DNA from: JADKAV01 sp037046735
GTDB lineage: Bacteria; Actinomycetota; Actinomycetes; S36-B12; UBA10799
Reading direction: 5' to 3'
Assembly: GCA_037046735.1 (NCBI GenBank)
Contig: JBAOHC010000027.1
Span: 558,001-622,000, forward strand
DNA: 64,000 bases
The position numbers and the translations under genes are program-made. This document shows, in pieces, positions 33,379-41,870 of the stretch. The notes beneath the pieces are model-generated. The model saw only the letters and a program-made list of their open reading frames with translations, did no database searches and was not told the DNA's origin. Positions within the stretch are counted from its first letter, which is position 1; each line of letters starts with the position of its first letter.

Positions 33379-34497
33379 GTGTATCGAGTGCTGATCGTCT
33401 CCCCCTACGGCACGACTGCGGGGGGTGCCGAGCAGTGGCTGTTGGGCATCCTGGGCACCGGTGCCCTATCCCAGGCTGGCTGGGGGACCGATGCAATCGT
33501 CATGCAGCAGGGGCCATTGCAGGAGGCGCTGCGCCAAGAACACGTCACAGCAATTACCTTGCCGATCCCGGCATCCCCGGCTGGCATCGCCCGCCGGGTG
33601 CCAGCACTGCGCCGGGCGATCCTGGCCCGGGATCCGTCAGTGGTGGTGGCCAACGGAGTGAAGGCACAACTGGCGGTCAGCATGGCATTGGCGGGTACGG
33701 GTATTCCGACTGTGTGGGTGAAGCACGATCACAGCTACGACAGCACACTTGCCCCGGTGCTGGGCCGCTCCGCCACCCTCGTGGTGCCGACTGCGCTGGA
33801 GGTGGGCCTGGCCACCGGCCGCACGGACCTCATCGTCATCGAACCTCCGCGACCCCCCGAGCCGCTGCCCGCGGCGCAAGCGCGTCACGCGCTGATTGCC
33901 CACGGGTGGACCCAGAGTACGCGGCTCACGCTGGGCATGATCACCCGTCTCGTACCGTACAAGGGGGTCGATCTGGCGATCGAGGCACTCGCCGACGATC
34001 GGTGCCAGGACTGGGAACTCGTCGTGGTCGGCGGGGATGATCCAGCGACGCCTGATGAGAGCCAACGGCTGACCACCCTGGCCGCCGGTCTGGGCATCGC
34101 GGAGCGGGTTTCCCTGGTTGGCCCGATCACTGCCGCCGGGCAGCTGCTGACCGCCGTGGACGCCGTCGCCGTGCTGACCAGGCCGGGTCAGGCGGGCGCA
34201 CCGACCAAGGAGGGCTACGGCATCGTAGCCTCCGAGGCGATGCTTGCCGGAGTGCCGGTCGTGGTGGCGCAAGAGGGCCCGATCTCGCGGCGTTTGAACA
34301 CCCCGACGGGTCCCGCCGGACTCACCCTGCCCCGCCCAGATGCGGCGGCACTTGCTGATGCCCTGTACACCCTCAGTGAAGACAGCGTCCGCACGAAGAT
34401 GGGTAAGCGCGGCATCGCGGCTGGTGAAGCGCTACCGACCCAGGACGATGTCGCTCGGCAGTTTCTGGACGTCATCACCGTGGCGGCCGAACTATGA
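33379..34497 (+). CDS. GT4-family glycosyltransferase, copy 2
   Basis: The 372-residue GT-B enzyme starts at GTG 33379 (VYRVLIVSPYGTTAGGAEQW) and aligns over its full length with the one at 16233. The EGYGIVASE acid pair and VPYKGVD motif are intact. The frame stays open far upstream to 32782, but that part runs antiparallel in sense to nothing conserved and overlaps the ATP-grasp gene. The stop overlaps the polymerase start by 4 bases. Confidence 0.9.
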   Translation: MYRVLIVSPYGTTAGGAEQWLLGILGTGALSQAGWGTDAIVMQQGPLQEALRQEHVTAITLPIPASPAGIARRVPALRRAILARDPSVVVANGVKAQLAVSMALAGTGIPTVWVKHDHSYDSTLAPVLGRSATLVVPTALEVGLATGRTDLIVIEPPRPPEPLPAAQARHALIAHGWTQSTRLTLGMITRLVPYKGVDLAIEALADDRCQDWELVVVGGDDPATPDESQRLTTLAAGLGIAERVSLVGPITAAGQLLTAVDAVAVLTRPGQAGAPTKEGYGIVASEAMLAGVPVVVAQEGPISRRLNTPTGPAGLTLPRPDAAALADALYTLSEDSVRTKMGKRGIAAGEALPTQDDVARQFLDVITVAAEL

Positions 34498-35840
34498 GCG
34501 TGCTACTGCCGTTCCTGCTACTGATCGCCGTGGTGGGGTTCGGGCTGGTTCTGTGGCGGCCGTACCTCACCGTGGTGATGTTCGGCCTGCTGGCACCGCT
34601 GGGACTCACGCAACTACCCGCTTCCCTCGACGTGATCACGGTGCTGTCGCTGCTGGTCGTGGGAGCGGCGCTGTGGAATCAGCTCACCCGGGGTGCCAGC
34701 CTCATCCCGCAGAGTCCGGCGGCCATAGCCGCAGTGGTGTGGTCACTGGGCATCCTCGGGTCGGTGGCTTTCAGCTCTGACTTGGGGCGGGCGGCCGTGC
34801 TGGGCACCTGGCAAATCCTCGCGGCCTGGCTGGCGGTGGCCATTGCCTCGCTGGTGGACACCCAGGAGCGTCTACGCGCGGTGCTGGTCGCCGTACTGAT
34901 CGGGGCGATCATCGTGACCGCCACCGGTCTGTCCGGAGGTTTCAACCAGTCCGGGGTCTTCAACGGCTCCATCGTCGACAACCGAGCCATGGGTGTGTTT
35001 TCGCAACCCAACGAATACGGTCTGTACAGCGCGATGATCTGGGCCTTCTCATTGGGGATGGCATGTCTGTGCCGAGGATGGCTACAACTGCTCGCCGGAG
35101 TGTGTTCGGTGGTCAGCCTCGCTGGTCTGGCCGCATCGTTCTCACGCGGATCCTGGCTCGGTGCCGTCGTCGCAGCGATCGTGATGGCGGCCCTCATCCC
35201 GTTGACCCGTCGCCCGCAGGCCATCGCGATCACCGCGGCCGTCACCACGCTCGGGGCTTCGTTGGTTCTCATCCCCTACTGGCAGTTGCCTGGCCTGTTG
35301 ATGTCACGGTTCCTGAGTATCTTCAGCGGGGAGTCGAACCCCTACGACAACCGGCCAGCGTTACTGGCAGAGGGTCTGCGGCAGTGGGGTGAAGCCCCAG
35401 TCTTCGGCATCGGACCGAACATGTATCCCATCGAATCCCAGACGATCAACTCCGGGACACGCACCCTGCAGGGCCAACATGCCCACAACCTCATCGTCAC
35501 GATGGGTGCCGAACAGGGCATCGTCGGCCTGATCGCATTGGGACTGTTCGTCACCGCCATCGTGCAGGCAGTGCGGATGGCCCGCCGGATCGCAGTTCCC
35601 CGGACCGGATCACGGCCGCGCCACATTCCCCTCGGCACTGCCGTCACGCTGGCGGCCATGGGTGGCCTGGTCAGCCTCGCGGCGGCCGGGCTGGTCGACT
35701 ATCCGTTGCGCAACGCCCTCACCCGATCCACCACCTGGATGCTTGTGGGCCTGCTGCTCGCCGGCCAGCGCGTGGTGCGCCGTCAGGAGGAAGCGAGGTC
35801 GGCGCAGGCAGTGGCTGGCGAGCAGGTCAGCACCGTGTAG
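34494..35840 (+). CDS. Wzy/O-antigen-ligase-family membrane protein, copy 2
   Basis: The 448-residue multi-helix protein matches the one at 17348, including YDNRPALLAEGLRQW and FGIGPNMYPIES in the large loop. It should polymerise or ligate glycan outside the membrane. It overlaps the GT4 gene by 4 bases. Its final 58 bases overlap the opposing lipoprotein gene, the same overlap as in copy 1. Confidence 0.87.
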   Translation: MSVLLPFLLLIAVVGFGLVLWRPYLTVVMFGLLAPLGLTQLPASLDVITVLSLLVVGAALWNQLTRGASLIPQSPAAIAAVVWSLGILGSVAFSSDLGRAAVLGTWQILAAWLAVAIASLVDTQERLRAVLVAVLIGAIIVTATGLSGGFNQSGVFNGSIVDNRAMGVFSQPNEYGLYSAMIWAFSLGMACLCRGWLQLLAGVCSVVSLAGLAASFSRGSWLGAVVAAIVMAALIPLTRRPQAIAITAAVTTLGASLVLIPYWQLPGLLMSRFLSIFSGESNPYDNRPALLAEGLRQWGEAPVFGIGPNMYPIESQTINSGTRTLQGQHAHNLIVTMGAEQGIVGLIALGLFVTAIVQAVRMARRIAVPRTGSRPRHIPLGTAVTLAAMGGLVSLAAAGLVDYPLRNALTRSTTWMLVGLLLAGQRVVRRQEEARSAQAVAGEQVSTV

Positions 35841-36871
35841 ACGGGTTTGGCCGTGTTGTCCGCGCGCAGGATCCCGAACCCGTTCTGATGGACGTCGACA
35901 TCGGTGAAGTCCCGATCGCGATAGACGAACGCCGCCGCAACCTGTGAGATGGAAGCGAAGTAGGCCAACATCCCGGCCGTATAGCGCGCTTGCTCCTGCT
36001 CACTCACACCGGCCTGCCATGCCGGCAGCGTTGCGTCGTCGGGATGGACGGAGTAACCAAACTCCGTGACCCAGATGGGCGAATCAGGGTCACCACGCCG
36101 GGCTTTGTACCGGACGAGCCAATCGAGGTTGCAGCCGCTGTCCACGCGGTAAGCGCACTCATCCGGTGGGAGATCACCCACAACTGGATAGGGATGGGCA
36201 CCGAGGGCGTCGTAGAAGCCCCGTCCCCCGGCGTCGAAGAACTCCTCGTACCACGCCGCATTCAGGTTTGCCGGTGCCGCCGAGACCACTGTCAGGTCCG
36301 GACGGACTGCTTTCACGGCTGGGTACGTGGCACGGAGCAGTTGAACGTAATCCGCCGCGGACTGGCCGGCGAAGAACTCCGGCAGGTTCGGCTCGTTCCA
36401 GACTTGCAACGCGGCGATCTGCGCCGGCCAGCGCTGCACCATCCAGGCGGCGGCCGTTGCGTAGTCCTGCGGGTTTGCTGGCACGCCGCGCTTGTCCTCA
36501 GTGCCGCTGGACCAGGCCGGCGCCCACCACAACATCACCAGCGTTGACAGGCCCCGTTCGGAGATCTCTCGCAGCCTGGTGTCGAGTTGTTCGACTCCCT
36601 CGCCGGTGAATCCGCCCTGCGGGTCTGGCTGCAGGGTGCCCCAGCCGACATCCAGACGCACCCAGCCGACTCCGCTGGCAGCGATCGCGTCCAAAATAGC
36701 CGCCCGGTCGGCGTCCGTTCGTGAGGTCCACATGCCGTGATAGGCCACCCCGCGGATCTGCGGGGAGCCGATGATGGGAGTGACTTCGAACGTGCGCGGT
36801 GTTCCGGACTGCCCCGCACAGGCAGTAACGAGCAGCGCCAGAACAACAGCGATCACCGCCCGCACCTTCAT
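35783..36871 (-). CDS. Lipoprotein clan GH-A glycoside hydrolase, copy 2
   Basis: The 362-residue protein has lipobox LVTAC at the end of its signal peptide. The TIM barrel has catalytic Glu in QVWNEPN and in VTEFGYS. It aligns end to end with the one at 18637. Several substitutions cluster near the C-terminus (SISQVAAAFVYRDRDF), away from the catalytic motifs. It is expected on the outer face of the membrane. Confidence 0.85.
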   Translation of the reverse strand: MKVRAVIAVVLALLVTACAGQSGTPRTFEVTPIIGSPQIRGVAYHGMWTSRTDADRAAILDAIAASGVGWVRLDVGWGTLQPDPQGGFTGEGVEQLDTRLREISERGLSTLVMLWWAPAWSSGTEDKRGVPANPQDYATAAAWMVQRWPAQIAALQVWNEPNLPEFFAGQSAADYVQLLRATYPAVKAVRPDLTVVSAAPANLNAAWYEEFFDAGGRGFYDALGAHPYPVVGDLPPDECAYRVDSGCNLDWLVRYKARRGDPDSPIWVTEFGYSVHPDDATLPAWQAGVSEQEQARYTAGMLAYFASISQVAAAFVYRDRDFTDVDVHQNGFGILRADNTAKPVYTVLTCSPATACADLASS

Positions 36872-36930
36872 ACTCCGTAGCGTCGCACGTACCCAGTGCG
36901 GGAGGATGGAGAGGAGCGGAAGGGGTGCTC

Positions 36931-38040
36931 ATGGGCGAACGGCGATCGAGAGTCCTGATGGTCAGTCAGCCGACCACTGCGGGGGTCGCTCAGTGTGTTC
37001 TGGACTGGTCGCTCGGCTTGGCCGGGAGCAGATGGGACGTGTCGGTCGCGTGTCCCGAGGATGGCTGGCTGCAGGCGAAACTGGCCCAAGGCGGGATCCC
37101 TGTCCACCCATGGGAATCCCAGCGCAGCCCGACTGCCGGGCTGCGGTCGGAGTCGGCGGCGCTGCGGGCGATCATCGCGCAGACCGGGCCCGACGTGATC
37201 TTTGCGCATTCGAGCAAGGCGGGGCTGGTGGCGCGCGTGGTCAACCGCAACCAGATGCCTCTGGTGTTCGCGCCGCACTCGTGGTCGTTCGAGGCTGTGC
37301 ACGGCGCCATCGCGTCTGCGGCGCTGCGTTGGGAACGTTTCGCAGCCCGGTGGACCGACCGCTTCATCTGTGTCAGCGACGCCGAACGCGATCTGGGCAT
37401 GCGCAGCAAGATTCGGGGACGTTATGTGGTTGCCCGCAACGGGATCGAGGTGGACGCGCTGCGTCCCGTTGCCGACCGCGCCGGCCTGCGGGAAGCGTTG
37501 GGCATCGGGGCGGGCGAAGTCGCACTTATCTGTGTGGGCCGGCTCAGTGAGCAGAAGGGCCAGGATGTCTTGCTCGCCGCCTGGCCACATGTACAGGCCC
37601 CCGACCGTACTCTGACGTTCGTGGGCGACGGGCCCGACGAACAGCAGTTACGGGCCAGTGTGGACGACCCGCGTGTGAGATTCGTGGGTCATACAGACCG
37701 CGAGGTGGCCCTGCAGTGGCTGGCAGCCGCCGACCTGGTGGTGTTGCCCTCCCGTTGGGAAGGCATGGCCCTGGTACCGCTGGAAAGCCTCGCCGTCGGT
37801 ACCCCCGTCGTAGCCTCCGACGTCAACGGCGCCCGTGAGGCCATCACCGACGACGTCGGGGCACTGTGCCCCGCCGACGATCCGGTGGCCTTGGCCAGTG
37901 CTGTCAATGCCTGGCTGGCCACGCCCCGCCCCGCCGCGCGAACGGCTGCTCGGGCTCGCGTCGAGCAGGGCTTCGATCTGGCGCAGACGGTGGACACCAT
38001 CGATCGCACTCTGCGGAGCACTGTGGGGGAACGGCCATGA
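36931..38040 (+). CDS. Second GT4-family glycosyltransferase, copy 2
   Basis: The 369-residue GT-B enzyme corresponds to the one at 19786, with EGMALVPLE and GRLSEQKGQDVLL intact. ATG 36931 aligns with the copy 1 start and follows GCGGAAGGGG; a GTG at 36925 is an alternative. The stop overlaps the GINT1-like start as ATGA. A stretch of about 44 bases around 37681-37724 is identical to copy 1. Confidence 0.9.
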   Translation: MGERRSRVLMVSQPTTAGVAQCVLDWSLGLAGSRWDVSVACPEDGWLQAKLAQGGIPVHPWESQRSPTAGLRSESAALRAIIAQTGPDVIFAHSSKAGLVARVVNRNQMPLVFAPHSWSFEAVHGAIASAALRWERFAARWTDRFICVSDAERDLGMRSKIRGRYVVARNGIEVDALRPVADRAGLREALGIGAGEVALICVGRLSEQKGQDVLLAAWPHVQAPDRTLTFVGDGPDEQQLRASVDDPRVRFVGHTDREVALQWLAAADLVVLPSRWEGMALVPLESLAVGTPVVASDVNGAREAITDDVGALCPADDPVALASAVNAWLATPRPAARTAARARVEQGFDLAQTVDTIDRTLRSTVGERP

Positions 38041-39320
38041 CGGCCCTGTTCACCGGCTCCGAGGCAGACATCGCCGACGCGTTCTGGACCCGGATGGGCA
38101 TGACGCAGGACCCTGGCTGGCGTGTCCACCTCGACGCAGCGGCAGTCGCGTCGCCCGGCGACCTGTTCCTCAGCGACACCTCGGGAGTGCCGCTGGAGTA
38201 CTCCCGGTCCGTGACCCGGGCTTTGCAGAAGAACAGCGGCCGCCTCGGGGTCGCGCTGGCGGATTCCGATGGACGCGTTTACGCCAAGGGAGTCGTGGGC
38301 ACGCGCCGCACTGCCGCCCGGACCGTGGCTGGGGCCCGACTGGTCGCAGGACCCCTGGCCGTCATGGCCGCTCACCGGAAAGCAACCGCAGTTGCGCCCA
38401 CCTCTCCTGTCGGCCGCACGGCACAACTCGGTGCTGACCTCGCGGCATCGGGATGGTTCGGCCTGCGCCTGGCGCGGGCGGCCCTGACGTATCGGGAGTG
38501 GGCGTGCGTAACCATCCGCATGCCCCACTCCACCGACGCAACATTGGACGTGATGGGCATGTGGCACAGCGGACCGCACCGATTCTGGGCCGACCCCTTT
38601 GTCCTCATCGACTCTGGCGAGAGTTGGTTGTTCATGGAGGAACTCGACCGTGCCACGGGCCGCGGGCACCTCATCGCCGCGCGCATCATCGACGGTGATC
38701 TGCGCGATCCGCGCGTGATCCTCAGCAACGACCACCACCTGTCGTTCCCAGTCGTGGGACGACACCAGGGGCGATGGATCGCCACAGTGGAGACCTGCGC
38801 ACGGCACAACCCCGTGTACACCTTCGACCGGCCAGGTGACCCCTGGCATGAGGATGCGGAGTTGCCCGCCCTTCCACCACACACCGCCGACGCGGTGGCG
38901 GACTTCGATGCCGGAACACTGGTCGGCACTGATGCTGCCACCGACGGTCACAGTGTGCTGGTGCGGTATGCGCTACAAGGGGATGAGTGGGTTCCCCAGC
39001 CCGACGCGGTCCGGGTCGACATCGGCTGGAGCCGCGGAGGTGGCGTGGTCGACACAGCCCGCGGGATCCGAGCGGTGCAGGACTGCGCGGGCACCTATGG
39101 AACAGCGCTGGGCTGGACCTCGACCGAGGACCCGGATCAGCATCTGGCGAGATGGTCCGCGGCCGACCTGTCCACACCGGGTTGGCGTGGCGTGCACACC
39201 ATGACCTGGGATCCGCTCCAACAGCAGGTCTGGATCGACGGCTGGCGGCGACGCGTGAGCCCGCTCGGCTGGCGCCACCGGCTGGTGGAGCAAGGTCATT
39301 TCGCGCAATGTCAGGGCTGA
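38037..39320 (+). CDS. GINT1-like predicted glycan-transfer protein, copy 2
   Basis: The 427-residue protein has the same pattern as the one at 20892: WHSGPHRFWADPFVLID, WLFMEELDRATG and LSFPVVGRHQGRWIATVE. ATG 38037 overlaps the GT4 stop and is preferred to an in-frame upstream start at 37866 that lies inside the GT4 gene. It overlaps the opposing GT2 gene by 10 bases at its 3' end. The role is inferred from family and context only. Confidence 0.65.
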   Translation: MTALFTGSEADIADAFWTRMGMTQDPGWRVHLDAAAVASPGDLFLSDTSGVPLEYSRSVTRALQKNSGRLGVALADSDGRVYAKGVVGTRRTAARTVAGARLVAGPLAVMAAHRKATAVAPTSPVGRTAQLGADLAASGWFGLRLARAALTYREWACVTIRMPHSTDATLDVMGMWHSGPHRFWADPFVLIDSGESWLFMEELDRATGRGHLIAARIIDGDLRDPRVILSNDHHLSFPVVGRHQGRWIATVETCARHNPVYTFDRPGDPWHEDAELPALPPHTADAVADFDAGTLVGTDAATDGHSVLVRYALQGDEWVPQPDAVRVDIGWSRGGGVVDTARGIRAVQDCAGTYGTALGWTSTEDPDQHLARWSAADLSTPGWRGVHTMTWDPLQQQVWIDGWRRRVSPLGWRHRLVEQGHFAQCQG

Positions 39321-40111
39321 CCGTAGCGCTTGGCCTTGAGAGCGTCTATGAGTCCTACCGGGGCTACCAGCAGGGCACGTGTGCGCCACATTCCCATTCG
39401 GGCCGCTAAGGAGCCGTCGGCATGCAGCCGCTGGACCTGCAACCGCGATTGCAACTGCCGCGACCGTTTGGTCCGGGAGATGCTGCCCGGATCGACCTCG
39501 TACTCGATGAGGACCTCGGGTAGGTTCGCCACTTCACCGGCCTCCATGAATCGCCAGAAGTAGGCGTAGTCCTCAGCAGCCGGAAACGCGGTCGGATAGT
39601 GACCGATGCGCTTTGCCGCGCTCGCGCGGAACATCACCGCCGGATGCATGAAGGCGCTATTGGCGCGCATGAACGAGGCGATCTCGGCATGCGTGGTGGG
39701 CATCTGTCGCACGAACAGCGGTTCACCCTGCGGATCCACGAACAGCGCCGCGCCACCAAGCAGCAGAACCTGCGGGTGGGAGTCGAGGTACGCAATCTGG
39801 GTGGCGAACCGCCGGCCCACATTGCGATCACCACAGTCGAGGCGGGCGATGTACTCGTACCTGCCGGCGATGATCCGGTCAAGCCCGGCGTTGAGTGCCC
39901 CTTCGATACCAACATTGGTCGGCAGCGCCAGCACAGTCACCTGCCGGGTTCCCCGCACCGCCCCAGCGACTTCACTGTGTGTGGGCGGAGTCGGGGAACC
40001 ATCGTCGACAACGTAGATGTCTGCTGGGTCGTCGGGGTCGATACTGCCCAGCGAGGTGCGCAGGCCGTCCGGATTCTTGTAGTGCGGGATCAGCACTGCG
40101 GCCCTGTTCAC
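39311..40111 (-). CDS. GT2-family glycosyltransferase, copy 2
   Basis: The 266-residue GT-A enzyme has AAVLIPHYKN, IYVVDDGSPTPPTH, ARLDCGDRNVG and AAEDYAYFWR. Its GTG start overlaps the ribF stop as GTGA, so it is translationally coupled to ribF. It is effectively the last gene of the rimP-nusA-infB-rbfA-truB-ribF transcription unit. Its copy 1 homologue at 22166 sits behind an rpsO leader instead. Confidence 0.9.
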   Translation of the reverse strand: MNRAAVLIPHYKNPDGLRTSLGSIDPDDPADIYVVDDGSPTPPTHSEVAGAVRGTRQVTVLALPTNVGIEGALNAGLDRIIAGRYEYIARLDCGDRNVGRRFATQIAYLDSHPQVLLLGGAALFVDPQGEPLFVRQMPTTHAEIASFMRANSAFMHPAVMFRASAAKRIGHYPTAFPAAEDYAYFWRFMEAGEVANLPEVLIEYEVDPGSISRTKRSRQLQSRLQVQRLHADGSLAARMGMWRTRALLVAPVGLIDALKAKRYGQP

Positions 40112-41007
40112 GGTGCCACTACCTCCCGGGTCCGAACCACGTCGTCGCGCATTGTCTCGATCAGCTCCGCCACACCTGCGAACGCCTGCATCCCACGCAG
40201 TCGCTGCACGAACTCCACCCGCACCTGCTGGTCGTAGATGTCCTCGTCGAAGTCGAGCAGATACGCCTCAACAGTGCGGTGGGTGCCGTCGAACGTGGGA
40301 TTGCTGCCCACACTGATCGCCGCTCGATGGATGCGGCCCGCGACCTCGGTGCGACCCGCATAGACCCCGTCAGCAGGCACCGCAGCCCGGTCATGATGTG
40401 CCACGTTTGCCGTCGGGTACCCCAGTTGACGCCCGCGTTGCTGGCCCTGCACGACGATGCCGTCAACCTCGGTGGGGCGGCCGAGCATGACCGCCGCAGC
40501 GCCCACGTCCCCCTGGGCCACAGCTGCCCGAATCCGGGTAGAGGAGACCGGCGACCCTTCACCGACAAGGCCGTACTCAAAGACGTGCAGACCGGCGGTG
40601 CGCAGGGTGTCCGCCGAGCCCTGCGCGCGATGGCCGAAGCGGAAGCCCTCCCCGATGACGACCTCGCGTGCGTCCAGACGCTGCAGCAAGACCTGGGTCG
40701 TGAAATCCTGCGCGGACATGGCGGCCAGTTCTGCCGTGAACGGCAGCACCTCGACGTCATCCACCTCGAGCGCGGCGATCAGCTCGCAGCGGCGAGTGAT
40801 ACTAGTGAGCCGAGTCGGTGCCTGCTCCGGGCGCAGCACCTCCAACGGGTTGGGGTCGAAGGTGACCACGACGGCCGTCCGCCGAGCCACCCGCGCCCGC
40901 TCAACGGCATGGGCGATGAGAGCCTGATGCCCGCGGTGGACACCGTCGAACACCCCGATCGTCACGGTCGCGCCGTTTGCCACGCCTCTACCTTGCCAGC
41001 CACTCAT
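40108..41007 (-). CDS. ribF: Bifunctional riboflavin kinase / FAD synthetase
   Basis: RibF turns riboflavin into FMN and then FAD. The 299-residue protein has the adenylyltransferase domain (GVFDGVHRGHQALI, GEGFRFGHRAQG, SSTRIRAAV). The kinase domain follows (GYPTANV, VGSNPTFDG). The ATG start overlaps the truB stop as ATGA, and the stop overlaps GT2. In many actinobacteria ribF is followed by rpsO; here two polysaccharide loci intervene. Confidence 0.95.
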   Translation of the reverse strand: MSGWQGRGVANGATVTIGVFDGVHRGHQALIAHAVERARVARRTAVVVTFDPNPLEVLRPEQAPTRLTSITRRCELIAALEVDDVEVLPFTAELAAMSAQDFTTQVLLQRLDAREVVIGEGFRFGHRAQGSADTLRTAGLHVFEYGLVGEGSPVSSTRIRAAVAQGDVGAAAVMLGRPTEVDGIVVQGQQRGRQLGYPTANVAHHDRAAVPADGVYAGRTEVAGRIHRAAISVGSNPTFDGTHRTVEAYLLDFDEDIYDQQVRVEFVQRLRGMQAFAGVAELIETMRDDVVRTREVVAP

Positions 41008-41870
41008 TGCGCGGCGTTCAGCAGGATTCGCACGACACCCTCTTCAGAGTGCGCCACTGACACCCAGCGGCCGTCCGGGTCAACGATCAGCGTCGGCTCG
41101 GTCGGCAGATCGATGGTCGGCCGGCGACCGTGGCGCAGGTCCATGGCTTGCTCGGGAGTGGCAGCCACGACAGGCAGCAATCGAGCCATGACGGCTTCGG
41201 GCGTATGTACCGGCGGGGCTGTCTCCCCCAGCATCGAACACTCCCCGACCAGGATCGGCCCGATGGCCGTACGCCGCAACGCTGTGAGATGCCCCGCGCT
41301 CCCTAGGGCCGAGCCCAGGTCGCGGGCCAACGCCCGGATGTAGGTGCCACTGCTGCAGGTGACGACCACGTCGATGTCGGTCACCGGCAACTCGGGGTGT
41401 GGTCGGGGCCCCCCGATCATCTCGAAGCACTCGATGGTGACTGGCCGGGCCGCCAGTTCCACCTGCTGACCGCTGCGGACCCGCGCATAGGAGCGCACCC
41501 CGTCGACCTTGATCGCCGACACCGCACTCGGGACCTGCTGGATCAGCCCGGTCAGCGCGGTGATCCGGGCGGACAGGCCCGCCGGATCCCACTCCCAGCC
41601 CGGCGTAGCCGTGATCTCCCCTTCGGCATCATCGGTGACGGTGCCTTGCCCGAGCCGGATCGTCGCCTCGTACGTCTTGCCCAGCCCCTGGACGAACTGT
41701 AGGAGTTTGGTCGCGTGCCCCAACCCCACCACCAGGACGCCGGTGGCCATCGGGTCGAGCGTGCCGGCATGACCGACCCGCTTCTGGCCGTACAAACGGC
41801 GCAGCCGAGCGACCACGTCATGACTGGTCCAGCCAGCGCCTTTGTCGATCAGCGCGAATCCCGTGATCAC
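41004..41870 (-). CDS. truB: tRNA pseudouridine-55 synthase
   Basis: TruB isomerises U55 in the T loop of tRNAs. The 288-residue protein has DKGAGWTSHDVV and the catalytic Asp in GHAGTLDPMATGVLVV. A later YIRALARDLG motif and a C-terminal actinobacterial-type extension follow. The GTG start overlaps the nrnA stop by 4 bases, so the two are probably co-translated. Confidence 0.95.
   Translation of the reverse strand: MITGFALIDKGAGWTSHDVVARLRRLYGQKRVGHAGTLDPMATGVLVVGLGHATKLLQFVQGLGKTYEATIRLGQGTVTDDAEGEITATPGWEWDPAGLSARITALTGLIQQVPSAVSAIKVDGVRSYARVRSGQQVELAARPVTIECFEMIGGPRPHPELPVTDIDVVVTCSSGTYIRALARDLGSALGSAGHLTALRRTAIGPILVGECSMLGETAPPVHTPEAVMARLLPVVAATPEQAMDLRHGRRPTIDLPTEPTLIVDPDGRWVSVAHSEEGVVRILLNAAQ

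Larger units (their letters stand above)
23015..40159. repeat. Tandem duplication, copy 2 of the polysaccharide locus
   Basis: This 17,145-bp unit repeats 5672-23014 with the same 13 genes. It starts with the copied rpsO leader and ends in the intact ribF gene. The main differences from copy 1 are two +1 insertions in the sugar transferase gene, a 64-bp palindrome after the first glycosidase gene, and shorter spacers before the metallophosphoesterase and first GT4 genes. Confidence 0.95.

Noticed and set aside
5672..40159. Mobile element or composite transposon origin for the repeated locus
   Set aside because: No transposase, integrase or terminal inverted repeats are seen; the boundaries are ribF and rpsO sequence, which explains a simple tandem duplication.
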